From positions 59,291,020-59,355,019 of the forward strand of contig OX411548.1 of assembly GCA_948146395.1 (NCBI GenBank): DNA of 64,000 nt, given 5' to 3'. The position numbers and the translations under genes were made by a program. Below are positions 50,791 to 59,914 of the stretch, piece after piece (positions within the stretch are counted from its first letter, which is position 1; every line of letters starts with the position of its first letter). The notes beneath the pieces were generated by a model. It was not told the DNA's origin and did not search any database. It saw only the letters and a program-made list of their open reading frames with translations. The stretch is from Fragum whitleyi (taxonomy: Eukaryota; Mollusca; Bivalvia; Cardiida; Cardiidae).

Positions 50791-50860
50791 GGGGTCAGCA
50801 CAAAACTGTTGTTATTGTCTTTAAGTATATAGACACTTACAATTGTTTTGTATTGACCCT
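50791..50860. repeat. Hairpin family B, copy 5
   Basis: GGGGTCAG...TTGACCCT ends with diverged arms. A G12 run lies at its left edge. Confidence 0.65.
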
Positions 50861-51313
50861 TCAAAAAGTCTCAAACTGGATTTGCCTGTTAAAGGGAATT
50901 TTAAGATCTGCTGTATTAAGAGAATACACTTTTTTTACAAACTTGCAAGCACATAACAGCTGAGAGTGGCTGGCATTCACATGTGTGCACTTGTCTGATT
51001 TTCTTCGATTAAAAGATGAATTAAGAAATGTACAATTTTCACATTTTGAGGGAGATATACTCCAGACAAGTTTAGTGATGGAAAGAGGGAAGGATGGAAG
51101 GACAGACGGACACCATTACTATATCCCCTTCGCTGAACGGCGGCAGATAATAAATTTATAGACCCTTACTATAATTTTGTACTGACCGTTTGATTTGTAC
51201 ATCGATTTAACAAATGATATTACTCTTCAAGTATTTTGTGTCGAAAAACCTGGATTACAATTAGGTAGAAGTTGGTTATCAGAAAACATGACATGAATAT
51301 TCAAATAATACAT

Positions 51314-52587
51314 ATGTGACCCATCTCGCGAAAAAGGGACCAGCTGGGAACTCAATAAAATAAATACTTGAACAAGAGGACCATGATGGTCCTATAACGC
51401 TCACCTGAGTATGTCACTCATAACTTGTCAACCATGTTATGAAAACCAGAATTTGTTTGATGTATATTAAGGTTGGTTAAAATTCGTCCTACTGCAACTT
51501 GGAATTTTTTAAGTTTCGTAAATTTTCAACTTTTCACTTATCATGGCGTATTCTTTTAACAACTTTTAAAGACCTTCACCAAAGGAACATCCCTGCCAAG
51601 TTTCAGCTTGATTGGCCCAGTGGTTTAGGAGGAGAAGAATTTTTTCTAATATTTTCAGCCATTTTCAGCCATTTTTCAGACTTTTCGTTACCATGAAAAA
51701 CTAGAGGTTTGATGTAAATAAATTCTTTTCACAACTTTTGAAGACCTTCACCCAAGGAACATCCTTGCCAAGTTTCAGCTTGATTGGCCCAGTGGTTTAG
51801 GAGGAGAAGATTTTTTTCTAATATTTTCAGCCATTTTCAGCCATTTTTCAGACTTTTCGTTACCATGGAACCGGAGTTTTTGTTGAAATTAAATTCTTTA
51901 AACAACTTTTGAAGACCTTCACCCAGGAACATCCCTGCCAAGTTTCAGCTTGATTGGCCCAATGGTTAAGGAGGAGAAGAATTTTTTCTAATATTTTCGG
52001 CCATTTTTCAGACTTTTCGTTACCATGGAAACTAGAGTTTTTCATGAAATTGAATTCTTTTAACAACTTTTGAAGACCTTCGACCAAGGAACATCCCTAC
52101 CAAGTTTCAGCTTGATTAGCCCAGTGGTTTAGGAGGAGAAGAATTTTTTATAAGATTTTCGGCCATTTTGGGCCATTATGTAACCATAGCAACCAGAGTT
52201 TTTGATTAAAATAAATTCTTTTAACAACTTTTAAAGAGCTTCACCCAAGGAACATCCCTGCCAAGTTTCAGCTTGATTGGCCCTGTGGTTTAGGAGGAGA
52301 AGATGTTTAAAGAAATTGTTGACAGACGGACGGACGGACGGTGAGTGATCACAATAGCTCACCTTGAGCACTTTGTGCTTAGGTGAGCTAAAAAGAGAAA
52401 ATCGGGTCCTTCATAGGTCAAGCATAGGTTGCATTTCAAAAATTCTTCCACAGAAGTTATATTTATCATTCTAGATTCAGAATTTAGAAAAGTGTGAACA
52501 GTTTTGACCCTAGTTTTTGTGCAGTCTGACTAGTGTCGACACTTTACGCACTACCGAGATGGTCCCTTTTTGTGTGATGGGTCACAT
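51314..52587 (+). mobile_element. MITE family D, copy 3, split by a nested element
   Basis: Left part 51314-51370 and right part about 52394-52587 together match the other D copies. The ends ATGTGACCCATC and GATGGGTCACAT are inverted. A pearl/Helentron-like element occupies 51371-52393 inside it. Confidence 0.8.
51371..52393 (+). mobile_element. Pearl/Helentron-like element nested in MITE D
   Basis: 5' hairpin GAGGACCATGATGGTCCT and GCTCACCTGAG (51399-51409). Five tandem cores of ~161-174 bp follow, each with GGAACATCCCTGCCAAGTTT or a close variant (51583, 51757, 51927, 52088, 52250). Then come a short CGGA run and a 3' hairpin ending CTTAGGTGAGC (52378-52388) and TAAAA. Its limits are set by the interrupted MITE. 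Confidence 0.8.
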
Positions 52588-52822
52588 AAACATAATATAT
52601 ATTTCATGATGCAGCATAGTATAACACAATTGCGATGATATCCTTTGTTTGTTTGAATGGAGTTTTACACCGCTTTCAACAATCTTTCAATTATATCTTA
52701 GCGGCTGGAGCACCTAGCAATGGATTCCTGAAATTTCTCAAACCAGTACTATATTTCATCCCTTCCCAGCCTCCAGCTGCTTTCTCACATAGGTCTACGA
52801 TTATCAACCCATTGGTGAGAGA

Positions 52823-53829
52823 AACAAGAGCCATGTTGGACATGGGCATAAGTCCCCTACCGGCTTTGTTTGTCTCAATGTTTTCCCACGCCAATTCTAT
52901 CAGGGACGTCAAAACCAGGTCTTGTTAAAGGGTTAAACAAGACTTACATGAGTTGTTGTCTCTGCTGTGCCCACTATACAATTCATGGAAGCAATAGACA
53001 GATGCAAGAAATAGTATCAATAACAGTTACCTTGTCTGATCCAAGATGTTTTTCTTCAGTCTTGTTGGTAAGAAATGAGAACTTTCACTGGAGGTGATTA
53101 ATACTGCTGCATCACCACCCTGACTAACATGGCTTATAATTTTTTTTACATTTTAAAACAGGTTTCATCAAGTTAGCTTGCTTAGTTATTAAATTATTGC
53201 AGGATCCATTTTTTGCCATATTTTCACTATTTCTGTTACCATAGCAACCGCACTTTTTGTCAAAGAACAAAGATAAAATGATGTGCATAATCTACACATT
53301 GCCATCTAGTCATATATCAAGTCTCATCAAATTAGCTTGCTTACTTATTAACTTATCGCAGGATCCAATATTTTTTGCCATATTTTCACTATTTCCGTAA
53401 CCATAGCAACAACAATTTTAGTCTAAAAACAAAAATAAAATGATGTGCATAATCTACACATTGCCATCTAGTCATATACCAAGTCTCATCAAACTAGCTT
53501 GCCTAGTTATTATCTTATCGCAGGATCCCATTTTTGGCCATATTTTCACTATTTCTGTAACCATAGCAACCTCAATATAAGTCGAAAAACAAAAATAAAA
53601 TGATGTGCATAATCTACACATTGCCATCTAGTCATATACCAATTTTCATCAAAAACGCTTGCTTAGTTATTAAGTTATCGCGGGATCAAGATTTGAGCGG
53701 ACAGACGGACGGACGGACGGACGGACAGACGGACGGACGGACGGACGGACAGACGGACGGACAGACGGACGGACAGACGGAGGGCAAACCTATAGTCCCC
53801 TCCGGTGTGAACACCGGTAGGGGACTAAA
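52823..53829 (+). mobile_element. Pearl/Helentron-like element nested in a SINE
   Basis: 5' AAACAAGAGCCATG and AGTCCCCTACCGG (52852-52864). Four tandem cores of ~160 bp carry GATGTGCATAATCTACACAT in three of them (53281, 53441, 53601). A (CGGA)n/CAGA microsatellite follows at 53698-53783, then a 3' hairpin ending CCGGTAGGGGACT (53814-53826) and AAA. Confidence 0.8.
53698..53783. repeat. (CGGA)n microsatellite with CAGA variants
   Basis: About 21 tetranucleotide units, part of the pearl-like element. ORFs over it are artefacts. Confidence 0.95.
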
Positions 53830-54350
53830 TAGTCGACAAGGGTGAGTGATGCCCGCGATGAAATGCACATGGTGACATGATTAGCAACATTTTTTGCAGA
53901 CGGAGAAGAGAATGCCAGTATACCATCTCCTTTGGCGGCGTCTAAAAATTGATATTAATTCAATGGTCAGTCAACAAAAGTTATTGGTAATCAAATCATA
54001 TAATACATTTACATAAATATTTTAAGAGTGAGTTACACTTGATTACACTGATAATATTTATAATACATTTTCATCAAACTAACCCACAACCTGAATTAAT
54101 ATCAAAAGACTACAGATCTTAGTGTATATAATCACTGGCCTCAGAGTTTCAGAAGTATCAATAAACTAATAGAATTTGATATATGCTTCTCGATTTGAAA
54201 GTTCATGCGGTTTGTTTCACTAAGTAATGTATTATCCCTTTTAGTGCAACAAGACCATTTGAACTTATATCAAATGTAAGGTCTGAGTCTATATTTCATT
54301 AGAAATATTATGTCCATTTACCTGTGATAACATTTGCATGGCATGATATT

Positions 54351-54526
54351 TGAGCCTGTGCATGACATTTCAAACAAATGTAAGTGAGGTGTAAATACTG
54401 AGAGGGTCTACAGATACCTGATGTATTGAGTGCATAGTGAAGACTATGGTCAGACTATGGGGATGCACAGGCTGGTCTTTGCTTTCCACATATTTGAAAT
54501 TGTTGAAAATCTCGCGCACAGGCTCA
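54351..54526 (+). mobile_element. MITE family A, complete copy
   Basis: TGAGCCTGTGCATGACATTT at the left, inverted AAATTGTTGAAAATCTCGCG...AGGCTCA at the right, with a GACTATGGTCAGACTATGGG centre. Confidence 0.65.
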
Positions 54527-56193
54527 TTTATGACATTGTTCAATAAAAATCTTGTAACATGCAATATATTAAAATTTTATCATACAAAAACACTAGCCTT
54601 TGCACCTACCCCTAAAATAACTAGAAATGGACTCATACCACCCATCAGTGTTTGTTCTTGCAGAAATGTTATCAGTGCAGAATGTGCTTTATAACAAAAA
54701 TACTTGTGTAAGTTATCACTTTAACTCATTACATGAGTAACTAGCAAATTCAGAACAAGTACTTTGACCTGCGTTTTCCTAAAACAATATGGTAATTACT
54801 TTGGTTATTTGGTGAACAATTGTATATAGTTTAATGACTGAATCTTGAATAAGAGTAAAGTAAAATTTTTGGACAAAGTTTGGTTGAGGGTTATCTTTGA
54901 CCAGCGTCCCCAATAAACCATATGGTACTTCCTTGAGTTGTCGACAACAATTTTAGAAAAATTTCATGATTCTTTGTTGCTTAGTTCCATGTTAGAGTAC
55001 AGAAACAGTTTTCAGCCAAGGTTCAAAGCAAACCTTCAAAGAAAGCTTAAATAAAGACTTTGACCTTGACCTGTATTATCCCAAAACAATAGGGCATACC
55101 TTGGGTTGTCGGCAACAATTTCATAAAATTTGAAGGTCATTTGCTTCTTGAGCTAAGAGTCTGGAAACAGTTTTTGGACAAATTGCTACCTTGACCTTTG
55201 ACCTACATGATCCAAAATTCATGTCATTTCCTCAGGTCATCAGCAGCCATTGTATTCATAATTATAATAAAGTTTATCCTATTATAGTCTTGAAATAAAA
55301 ACTAATCTTGACAGATGGACAGACAAGAATGGTGAACCCAATACAGTATCATACCCCTTCTAATTTATAGTTGGGGATTATAATTATGAATTTCAATGCA
55401 GTTAAGAAGACTTAGCCTAAAACATAGTCTTATTTCAGTGAATGAAACATTTATCACAAAAATATGAAATGTTTATAATATATATCTTTAACATATCACA
55501 CAGACTTTGCTTTTCATTACATGAGTTAATGATCTATAATACTGATTACAAGGAGAAAAAATATGAGACAAAACAAAAAGTGATTTAATCCTAGGAGTGA
55601 CATTTTCACAAATGTCATGCATTTGTAATTGATAGTCATTGAGCCGCTTTGACAGCCATGTAGAGTTTATATATTATCCTGAGAGCATGAACAGAGGCTT
55701 TAGATTATAAATTATTTATAAAGTACATAGTGTAGATCATCCCTGTGTTGAGGATATCAAAATGGCCAAAACAATTTTTCAATTATTCTCCACTTAGCAT
55801 GAGCACTTGTTTGCTAAGCGGGGTATAATTGGCAAACTGTTTGCACCGTTTTTGTCATCCTGACTGCAAGGCTGAGTAGAATGCAGGTGCACAGGCTGAT
55901 CTGGGTCTTAATATAGAGAACATTGAAATTGTTGTGAATGTCACATAGATGCTCATTTATTGTATTATAAAACCAAAACTTAGCAACATCATCTAAATAA
56001 AGACTTAGTTTACAATTTTTTGATTGATCATTAAAAAAATGATGAACCAATAACATTGAACATAATGAATTGTGAATCACATATTTTTAGGGTCCCAAAT
56101 AGGATCTGTGTATTGAAAAAATGTCTGATAACAAAAATTCCCTTCTGACTCAGAATGTAGAAATTGTGCCTGACATTTCAATGTGAATGTAAA

Positions 56194-56240
56194 GGAATCA
56201 GTGCAAAACTATAACTTAAATAGTTTTGTGCTGACCCATT
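56194..56240. repeat. Hairpin family B, short copy
   Basis: TCAGTGCAAAACTATAA and its inverse. The outer arms are kept and the centre is deleted. Confidence 0.55.
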
Positions 56241-56498
56241 TATTGAGTCTACTGTAAAATTGAAACATCATATTTCAAAGTAAATGTTGAGGTAAATTGA
56301 AAAATGACAGGAATACAATTTCACTCTTTTCAGTAATTGTTTTCTTTTTTTTTCAACTTTTTTTAAAAAAAACCCAAAGATTTTTAAGTCCTAGGATTAA
56401 GTTATTGCATGAACATTCACAATAGTTTTGCAGCAATCTGTCCCAATGATCTTATTGGAAACAGTTAAATACATTATTGCTTTTCATTATCATCATCT

Positions 56499-56504
56499 TT
56501 TATT
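56499..56504 (-). terminator. Candidate AGL polyadenylation signal
   Basis: AATAAA on the minus strand, 180 nt after the AGL stop codon. It is a good distance for a 3' UTR end. Confidence 0.4.
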
Positions 56505-56683
56505 TGGTTCTACTGCCTTTAATTTTTGACATGTCAGAGCAGGGCCTTAGTAATGGGTTTTTATCATTAGTGGTTGAGATAAACAGCTATTTTGATAGAA
56601 ACTAATGATCTGAAAGACTCACAAAATTACACAACCCTAAAGCCATGCCCTCCCAGGTCAAAACTAACAGACAATAGACTAGA

Positions 56684-58355
56684 TTATATAGGCGCCACAA
56701 TATGGTCATCAGTTGATTTCTTTGGTTGGGCAGCTATATCTGCATCCAGCATGTCCAAATCATACAGAACTTCTAATATACAGGACACACTCCAGGCCTG
56801 GGCAGGACATCCAAAATGGTTGGGCTAGAATAATGAAAAACATTGGTCGTCAAAATAGAGCTGTATAGCTCCACTGGCTTTAAAATCTTTAGACTTTCAT
56901 TAAATAAAGCTTACTTTAAATGAATACATTAACACTCTGAAATCTCCTAAGACCTATTTAATAATGATAAACTGGTTCTGGTCCATATTGCACCAAAATA
57001 CTCAATCACAATGAACCTGCAACCCTTTACTCATCTTATTAAAACATAAGGTTCAGGAGGAGATGTCGTTCAAAGATTTTGGGCTCAAAATAGGCCCCAC
57101 CTGCCACGCCCATATTTATGGACCAATCAAAATTTCTTGAACAATTTAGGTAAATAGTCACCCAAGAAACATTCTGGTAAAGTTTCATTGAAATTGGCTG
57201 AGTGGTTCCCGAGGAGATATCCTTCAAAGTTTTTGGCCTCAAAATAAGCCCCACCCAGCAACACCCAAATTTATGGGTCAATCAAAATTTAGCAAAGAAT
57301 CACTCAAGGAACATTCTGGTAAAGTTTCATTGAAATCAGCTAAGTGGTTCAGGAGAAAGTGTCATTTGAAAATTTCGGGCTCAAAATAGGCCCCGCCCTG
57401 CCACGTCCATATTTATGGGCCAATCAAAATTTCTTGAACAATTTAAGGAAAGGGTCACCCAAGGAACATCCATGCCAAGTTTCATTGAAAGCAGCCCAAT
57501 GGTTTGGTAGGAGATATTTTTAAAGATTTCAAAGTGAAAAAATGCCACTCCTTGCCACGCCCATATTTTGGGGCCAATCAAAATTCTTTGAACAATTTAA
57601 GATGAGGGACACCCAAGGATCATTTCTACCAAGTTTGGTTAAAATCCGCCCATTGGTTTTGGAGGAGAAGATGTTTAAAGAAAAAGTTTACGCACGGACA
57701 CACGACGGACACTCCGCCATAACAATAGCTCGCTGGCCTTCGGCCAGTGGAGCTAAAAATCATTGTGATATTTTGTCTTCCAAAAAGCTACAGTGGATGT
57801 TATGTAGTACACTTACATGGGATGAGCGGTTGGTAGACGAGATGGGTCAATACGGTACTTGTGTGAGACATCATAGGAGGCAATGATCAGAGCTACAGAT
57901 AGAGGGGGTATTTTGGATTTCAAACTGAATAATTTCATTATACTTGCACAAATCCTATATTGTGGGTACTCAGTGGAATTGTCTCCATGAGACAATTCCA
58001 ATGAGTACCCACAATATAGGATTTCAATGAGAAATAAGATTTTACACTGGAAATACCCCTCTTTTCTGTACCTCTGATGATTATGTTCATCATCAGTTGA
58101 AATGGTGATAAAACCCATACAAGCTTAATCTATAACTGCAATTACAATATTAAACTGAATACCTACCTCTCCATTAGCATTTGTTATTTCTGGTAAAGAT
58201 CTCCATTCTGACGTCATCACATGTTCGTAATGTTTGGTTAAAATGGTTTTGATTGATAGCACGGTGTCCTTCAATATGCCTGGTCTAGAACTTTCAAGTC
58301 TCCTGGCGAAGGCAAGTTTAGCCCTGAGGAAATAACCAACAGGCCACACCCACTC
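56684..58355 (-). CDS. AGL: Glycogen debranching enzyme (AGL), last two coding exons
   Basis: AGL is the cytosolic 4-alpha-glucanotransferase / amylo-1,6-glucosidase of glycogen breakdown. Minus-strand exons 58355-58167 (63 codons) and 56824-56684 (46 codons plus TAA) both join in phase 0. The first begins EWVWPVGYFLRAKL and runs through a helical stretch to LPEITNANGE. The second begins PNHFGCPAQAWS and includes ILEVLYDL. These are the hallmark C-terminal blocks of the GH133 glucosidase domain. Acceptors are TTTACAG (58356-58362 region) and TATTCTAG; the donor is GTAGGT. The protein runs 22 residues past the point where vertebrate AGL ends (YDL), a tail rich in Asp, Lys and Ala. Upstream exons are not visible: the intron to the right contains the Ngaro retrotransposon and runs to the window edge or beyond. 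Confidence 0.9.
56862..57759 (+). mobile_element. Pearl/Helentron-like element in the last AGL intron
   Basis: 5' AGCTCCACTGG (56867-56877) and 3' hairpin ending CCAGTGGAGCT (57744-57754) then AAAAA. Four tandem cores at ~142-154-bp spacing (GAACATTCTGGTAAAGTTTC-type blocks near 57168, 57310, 57464, 57618). Confidence 0.7.
57817..57892 (-). other. Exon-like 76-nt segment inside the last AGL intron
   Basis: It is bounded by a CTGTAG acceptor and a GTAAGT donor, both close to consensus, and one frame reads through with a protein-like composition. It does not match known AGL sequence. The exons either side join correctly without it, and including it would put TGA at its second codon. It may be a cassette exon that ends translation, part of a transposon, or chance. 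Confidence 0.25.
57950..58024. repeat. Near-perfect 36-bp-arm hairpin (AGL intron)
   Basis: Arms 57950-57985 and 57989-58024 match at 35 of 36 positions around a 3-nt loop (CAT). Confidence 0.85.
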
Positions 58356-58529
58356 CTGTAAATGAAAATAAAAATATGCAATTCTACCAGTAGCAAAATT
58401 GACCATAAACACCCTGAATTTTCAAATTCCCAAAAGTCAGACATTTCTTGTTTTAAAATTCTTATAAATAGGAAAGTAACATGTCAATAAGGCTTTAAAG
58501 TGCAAAAATTATATAATGTGAGAAAACAT

Positions 58530-58718
58530 ATAGTGTTATTTTCAGAATTGAAAATAACATGGATTATTTTTGCGATGTGCGTGGCTGGTTTCCTTGACGA
58601 CGATTGCCGAGTGAAATCGTCAATCTCCGTAATCCGTGACCCGTATGTCGTCTGCTATATAAACCCGTGCATCGACGAAATCATTCTCTTTTTACTAACA
58701 CGCGATACAAGATATTAA
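58530..58718 (+). repeat. Ngaro left direct repeat (A1)
   Basis: 189 bp, base-for-base identical by eye to 63248-63436. It begins with a 9-bp-stem hairpin (58535-58558; arms GTTATTTTC and GAAAATAAC). It holds a TATA box, so it is the likely promoter. The short reading frame through it is not treated as a gene. Confidence 0.9.
58656..58663 (+). promoter_or_regulatory. TATA box in the Ngaro left repeat
   Basis: TATATAAA lies 90 bp upstream of the gag-like ATG. An initiator-like TCATTCT follows at 58681-58687, about 25 bp downstream, which is the normal TATA-to-start spacing. The start would therefore fall inside the repeat. Confidence 0.5.
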
Positions 58719-58745
58719 TCAACACAGGTAAAAGTAAACCAGAGA

Positions 58746-59855
58746 ATGCCGCCGAAGCGAACACGTGGTATAAAGAGAAAAGCGGTGGGTAGCCAGACAG
58801 AGGACAGCCAGTTGCAGGGAAGCACAACAGATTCCCAGCTCTTACAGCCAGATGCAGGTATAGTCACTGGTCAAGGAAATAATATGATTGATTTTGAAAG
58901 GGTAACACGCGTTCCCTCTTGCTCTCGCGACACAGCTTCATCTCTGACCGCTGTCGATCACAACACTCCTGTATTGTCATCATCCATGCCCTCGCGTATT
59001 ACTTCTACCTTCCAGTCGGATAACCCCTTGCTTACTAATACGTTGGAGTCAAACTGGCACTTGTTAAGTTCTGTGCAGGAAGCACAGCCTCAAAACGGTC
59101 CGGCACTATTAAGATTAACAGACGAAGATTTGGCTGTTCACGTACCTGCATCCCTCAAAAAGCAAATTTGTCAAGGTCAATACACCAATCTGAGTCTTTT
59201 GTTAAAGGGAGACATAGAATTAGAAAATTATGCCGCGGGTTCCGTACTTCACATCACGCCTGCCGGGCACATTGAAACAAAAGCGAAAGAATGCCGCGAA
59301 AAAGTTCAAACCATTGAAAAATGGACAGATGCCTTTTTAATTTACGCATCCATATATTTGTCTACACACCCGGACAAAATCAATGAAATTCTCCATTATA
59401 TGTGGTCAATTCGCGAGTGCGCTGCGCGACAGGGTGGTATGGTATGGCGCGAATATGATGAACAGTTTCGCTTACGCCAAGCTATTAATCCTTCATCTTG
59501 GGCAAAACTAAACGCAGATCTTTGGTGGCGCTGCATTCAGGTTGCATTCAAGCCAACGCTCGTCAATTCCGTGTCTGACACTGGGGCGAAGCGCGCATGT
59601 CGTCTATTCAATGAGTCCGTTTGCACCTGGCAAAACTGCCGCTTCCGCCATTTTTGCTCACATTGTGAATTGCCACACCCTGCAGCACACTGTCCATATA
59701 CGTCTAGGCCCGCCGTACAAGTCGGGAATCAAAACGACAAGCGGTACAACAATTCCTTTCGCGGTAGTGCGTTGTCAGCAGGGCGCGGCCGCGGTGGTAG
59801 GGGTTTCACCAGGAATTACGACTTCGTCCAAAGAAACCGAAACAATAAAATTTAA
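58746..59855 (+). CDS. Ngaro ORF1, gag-like protein with CCCH finger and knuckle
   Basis: 369 aa, intact, first ORF of the element, starting 27 bp after the left repeat. It has a Lys/Arg N-terminus, a Ser/Thr-rich segment and a helical middle. A zinc-binding cluster follows: C285-x7-C293-x4-C298-x3-H302, then C304-x2-C307-x3-H311-x4-C316, close to a retroviral-type CCHC knuckle. The tail has an RGG-like GRGRGGRGF. This CCCH-plus-knuckle arrangement is typical of DIRS-order gag proteins, which are presumed to bind element RNA. A second frame opens over its last part and probably carries the start of pol. Confidence 0.82.
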   Translation: MPPKRTRGIKRKAVGSQTEDSQLQGSTTDSQLLQPDAGIVTGQGNNMIDFERVTRVPSCSRDTASSLTAVDHNTPVLSSSMPSRITSTFQSDNPLLTNTLESNWHLLSSVQEAQPQNGPALLRLTDEDLAVHVPASLKKQICQGQYTNLSLLLKGDIELENYAAGSVLHITPAGHIETKAKECREKVQTIEKWTDAFLIYASIYLSTHPDKINEILHYMWSIRECAARQGGMVWREYDEQFRLRQAINPSSWAKLNADLWWRCIQVAFKPTLVNSVSDTGAKRACRLFNESVCTWQNCRFRHFCSHCELPHPAAHCPYTSRPAVQVGNQNDKRYNNSFRGSALSAGRGRGGRGFTRNYDFVQRNRNNKI

Positions 59856-59914
59856 TACTAATCTTCGGTTGGCCAAATCGCCAATCAACATCGAATTCTT
59901 ACAAAAGTACTTAG

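Larger units (their letters stand above)
52660..53870 (-). mobile_element. SINE family S1 copy, split by a nested element
   Basis: Inverted S1 sequence runs 52660-52822 and resumes at 53830-53870 (TAGTCGACAAGGGTGAGTG, matching the family's TAGTCGGAAAGGATGAGTT). A pearl/Helentron-like element fills 52823-53829. Confidence 0.75.
39283..56683. other. Repeat-filled intergenic region between LMBRD2 and AGL
   Basis: No host gene or exon recognised in 17 kb. Most of the sequence can be assigned to the MITE, SINE, hairpin and pearl-like copies listed separately. The ORFs present are short and lie over repeats. An (ATT)n tract of 8-9 units lies near 43711-43735. The remaining gaps (for example 41960-42830, 54540-55800) show nothing I can name. 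Confidence 0.5.

Noticed and set aside
53600..53868. ORFs with Asp-Gly-Arg-Thr or Pro-Ser-Val-Cys repeats
   Set aside because: They are translations of the (CGGA)n microsatellite.
58500..58718. 72-codon ORF repeated at 63251-63436, seemingly a conserved small protein
   Set aside because: It lies in the identical terminal repeats of the Ngaro element, so the repeat explains its conservation.
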